From Vitis vinifera (Eukaryota > Streptophyta > Magnoliopsida > Vitales > Vitaceae): 64,000 nucleotides of DNA. The notes below the pieces were generated by a model. It was given only the letters and a program-made list of their open reading frames with translations. It was not told the DNA's origin and made no database searches. Location of the stretch: assembly GCF_030704535.1 (NCBI RefSeq), contig NC_081819.1, forward strand, positions 21,858,001 to 21,922,000. Reading direction: 5' to 3'. The stretch's first letter is position 1. Every line of letters begins with the position of its first letter. Of this stretch, positions 63,631 to 64,000 are shown piece by piece. The position numbers were made by a program, and so were the translations under genes.

Positions 63631-64000
63631 CTGCAACAAGGCAAAGAAAAGTAAGATAATGTATGATCAAACACAATGACTCCTTAAGATTTCCACAACG
63701 CAGAGAACTACCAAAGCTAGATAGATGAGATACAATGAAGTTCATCACAAAACTGCAACATGGTCACTAAAACTCCCACATTTGAAATATTGTATTTAAA
63801 GCATCAAAAGGAATGAAGATAGCACAACTTCATTTCCATTACTACGGGATACTAGTCTAGTTCTTTTACATGAAGATGGATCCAAAGGAAATTTAAACAT
63901 ACCATTCATGTATTTTTCTCACAAAAAGGTATGTGATACAACTCACTCTCAATCAGTCTACAGCACTAATCAAGATGAAATTAGTCGTAAAAAGGCATAT
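63631..64000. other. Intron of the TMEM8-like gene running off the right edge
   Basis: The exon at 63630 needs one base from an upstream exon and has a clear TTGTTGCAG acceptor, so the gene continues rightward. I found no exon in 63631-64000. Confidence 0.55.

Overview
This window is nuclear DNA from a eudicot plant. The intergenic DNA is AT-rich, the genes have many short GT-AG exons, and the repeats are LINE and SINE remnants. Gene content and repeat style fit a woody rosid such as grapevine (Vitis). The species is inferred; no species marker was seen. I rebuilt nine protein genes by joining exons in phase across splice sites. Two run off the window edges.

Layout by position: (1) 982-4283, minus, a diacylglycerol-kinase-fold sphingoid base kinase (LCBK2-like), last exon beyond the left edge. 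(2) 5383-8034, minus, plastid ribosomal protein uL5 precursor. (3) 8035-13735, AT-rich intergenic DNA with a LINE 3' fragment and a tRNA-derived SINE. (4) 13736-18875, minus, an ARID-ELM2-SANT-like chromatin protein; its single 3.3 kb intron holds two LINE remnants. (5) 18876-30154, repeat-rich desert with a 0.67 kb direct repeat pair, a CCGG-rich cluster, a 170 bp tandem duplication and a (GA)62 microsatellite. (6) 30155-33761, minus, a MATE transporter (DTX34-like) with a probable GC-AG intron. (7) 35481-37895, minus, an intronless S-domain receptor kinase (SD2-2-like). (8) 42050-44726, minus, a RING-H2 E3 ligase (RHB1A-like) with a 5'UTR intron. (9) 47967-49988, plus, an intronless PPR protein. 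(10) 53216-56301, plus, a calmodulin-binding receptor-like cytoplasmic kinase (CRCK2-like). (11) 57087-63630, minus, a TMEM8-type seven-helix membrane protein with an EGF-like module, 5' end beyond the right edge.

The genes are independent transcription units and do not form one pathway. What ties them together is ancestry. From memory of the Arabidopsis map, CRCK2, RHB1A, SD2-2 and DTX34 are consecutive genes on top of chromosome 4 (At4g00330-At4g00350). The ARID, PPR, TMEM8 and LCBK2 homologues lie close together at At2g46040-At2g46090. Here the two sets are interleaved, as expected if this segment keeps the order that existed before an Arabidopsis duplication and reciprocal gene loss.

I found no gene cluster or element that looks like an undescribed biological system. 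The most useful observations are the interleaved synteny, the complete catalytic signature in the TMEM8-like protein, the GC-AG intron, the duplicated splice donor and the unclassified paired repeat near 23-26 kb.
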